Shown here piece after piece: positions 5,448 to 5,536 of a stretch of 5,536 bases of DNA. This DNA comes from an uncultured candidate division Zixibacteria bacterium (GTDB lineage Bacteria; Zixibacteria; MSB-5A5; GN15; FEB-12): the NCBI GenBank assembly GCA_913009765.1, contig CAJVYT010000297.1:1-5536 (forward strand). Reading direction: 5' to 3'. The notes below the pieces were generated by a model that made no database searches, had not been told where the DNA came from, and worked only from the letters and a program-made list of their open reading frames with translations. The position numbers were made by a program, and so were the translations under genes. Positions within the stretch are counted from its first letter, which is position 1, and every line of letters starts with the position of its first letter.

Positions 5448-5536
5448 AGATCGGAAGAGCACACGTCTGAACTCCAGTCACACTGATATATCTCGTATGC
5501 CGTCTTCTGCTTGAAAAAAAAAAAAAAAAAATAAAA
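5448..5536 (+). other. Illumina TruSeq adapter read-through and poly-A (artefact)
   Basis: AGATCGGAAGAGCACACGTC at 5448 begins the 34-base TruSeq adapter, followed by the barcode ACTGATAT (5482-5489), ATCTCGTATGCCGTCTTCTG and CTTG up to 5513, then A-rich filler (5514-5536). This is not biological sequence. It ends the contig artificially and creates a false start for the protease gene. Confidence 0.99.

Noticed and set aside
5446..5481. GTG start and first 12 codons of the protease frame
   Set aside because: These codons are the reverse complement of the TruSeq adapter, so they are not part of the gene.

Overview
The window is the distal end of an integron gene-cassette array, joined on the left to ordinary chromosomal sequence and cut on the right by Illumina adapter. 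The left edge (3-218, + strand) is the GC-rich C-terminus of an MMPL/RND-family inner-membrane exporter. From about 320 onward all genes lie on the minus strand, the DNA is clearly AT-richer, and the sequence has cassette architecture. There are three attC recombination sites (327-395, 975-1066, 4522-4578), all in the same orientation. Because the array reads right to left, the integrase and attI should lie beyond the right end. Efflux-gene flank, attC-type sites and several REP-like palindromes suggest a Gram-negative, probably gammaproteobacterial, chromosome or metagenome contig; the species cannot be told.

Reading in the direction of cassette transcription: (1) a 5'-truncated caspase-like (peptidase C14) protease with His/Cys dyad and a winged-helix-like tail (4585-5447), followed 6 bp after its stop by attC; (2) a Lys/Ala-tailed zinc-ribbon protein with a C-terminal PD-(D/E)XK, Shedu-like nuclease domain (3269-4501); (3) a long coiled-coil protein with two membrane helices (1812-3026); (4) a degenerate SLOG-like domain fused to DUF4326 (1078-1674), followed 11 bp after its stop by attC; (5) a small CxC...CxxC zinc-finger protein (390-950) whose stop codon lies inside the last attC.

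The cassette carrying gene 5 is intact: its start core (GTTATGT) and the inverse core of its own attC (ACATAAC) are perfect complements. The 3.5-kb stretch carrying genes 2-4 is odd. It has no complete attC at either internal gene junction, and its two ends do not match as ends of one cassette. Instead each junction holds a REP-like palindrome (1722-1796 and 3148-3184). A third REP-like palindrome with a 15-bp tandem duplication separates the array from the efflux gene.

A protease, a nuclease, a membrane coiled-coil protein and a SLOG-type protein side by side resemble the parts list of prokaryotic immune systems, so an anti-phage role is a reasonable inference. Whether any of them work together is not shown by the sequence. 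The last 89 bases (5448-5536) are sequencing adapter plus poly-A, and the apparent start of the protease gene is an adapter artefact.
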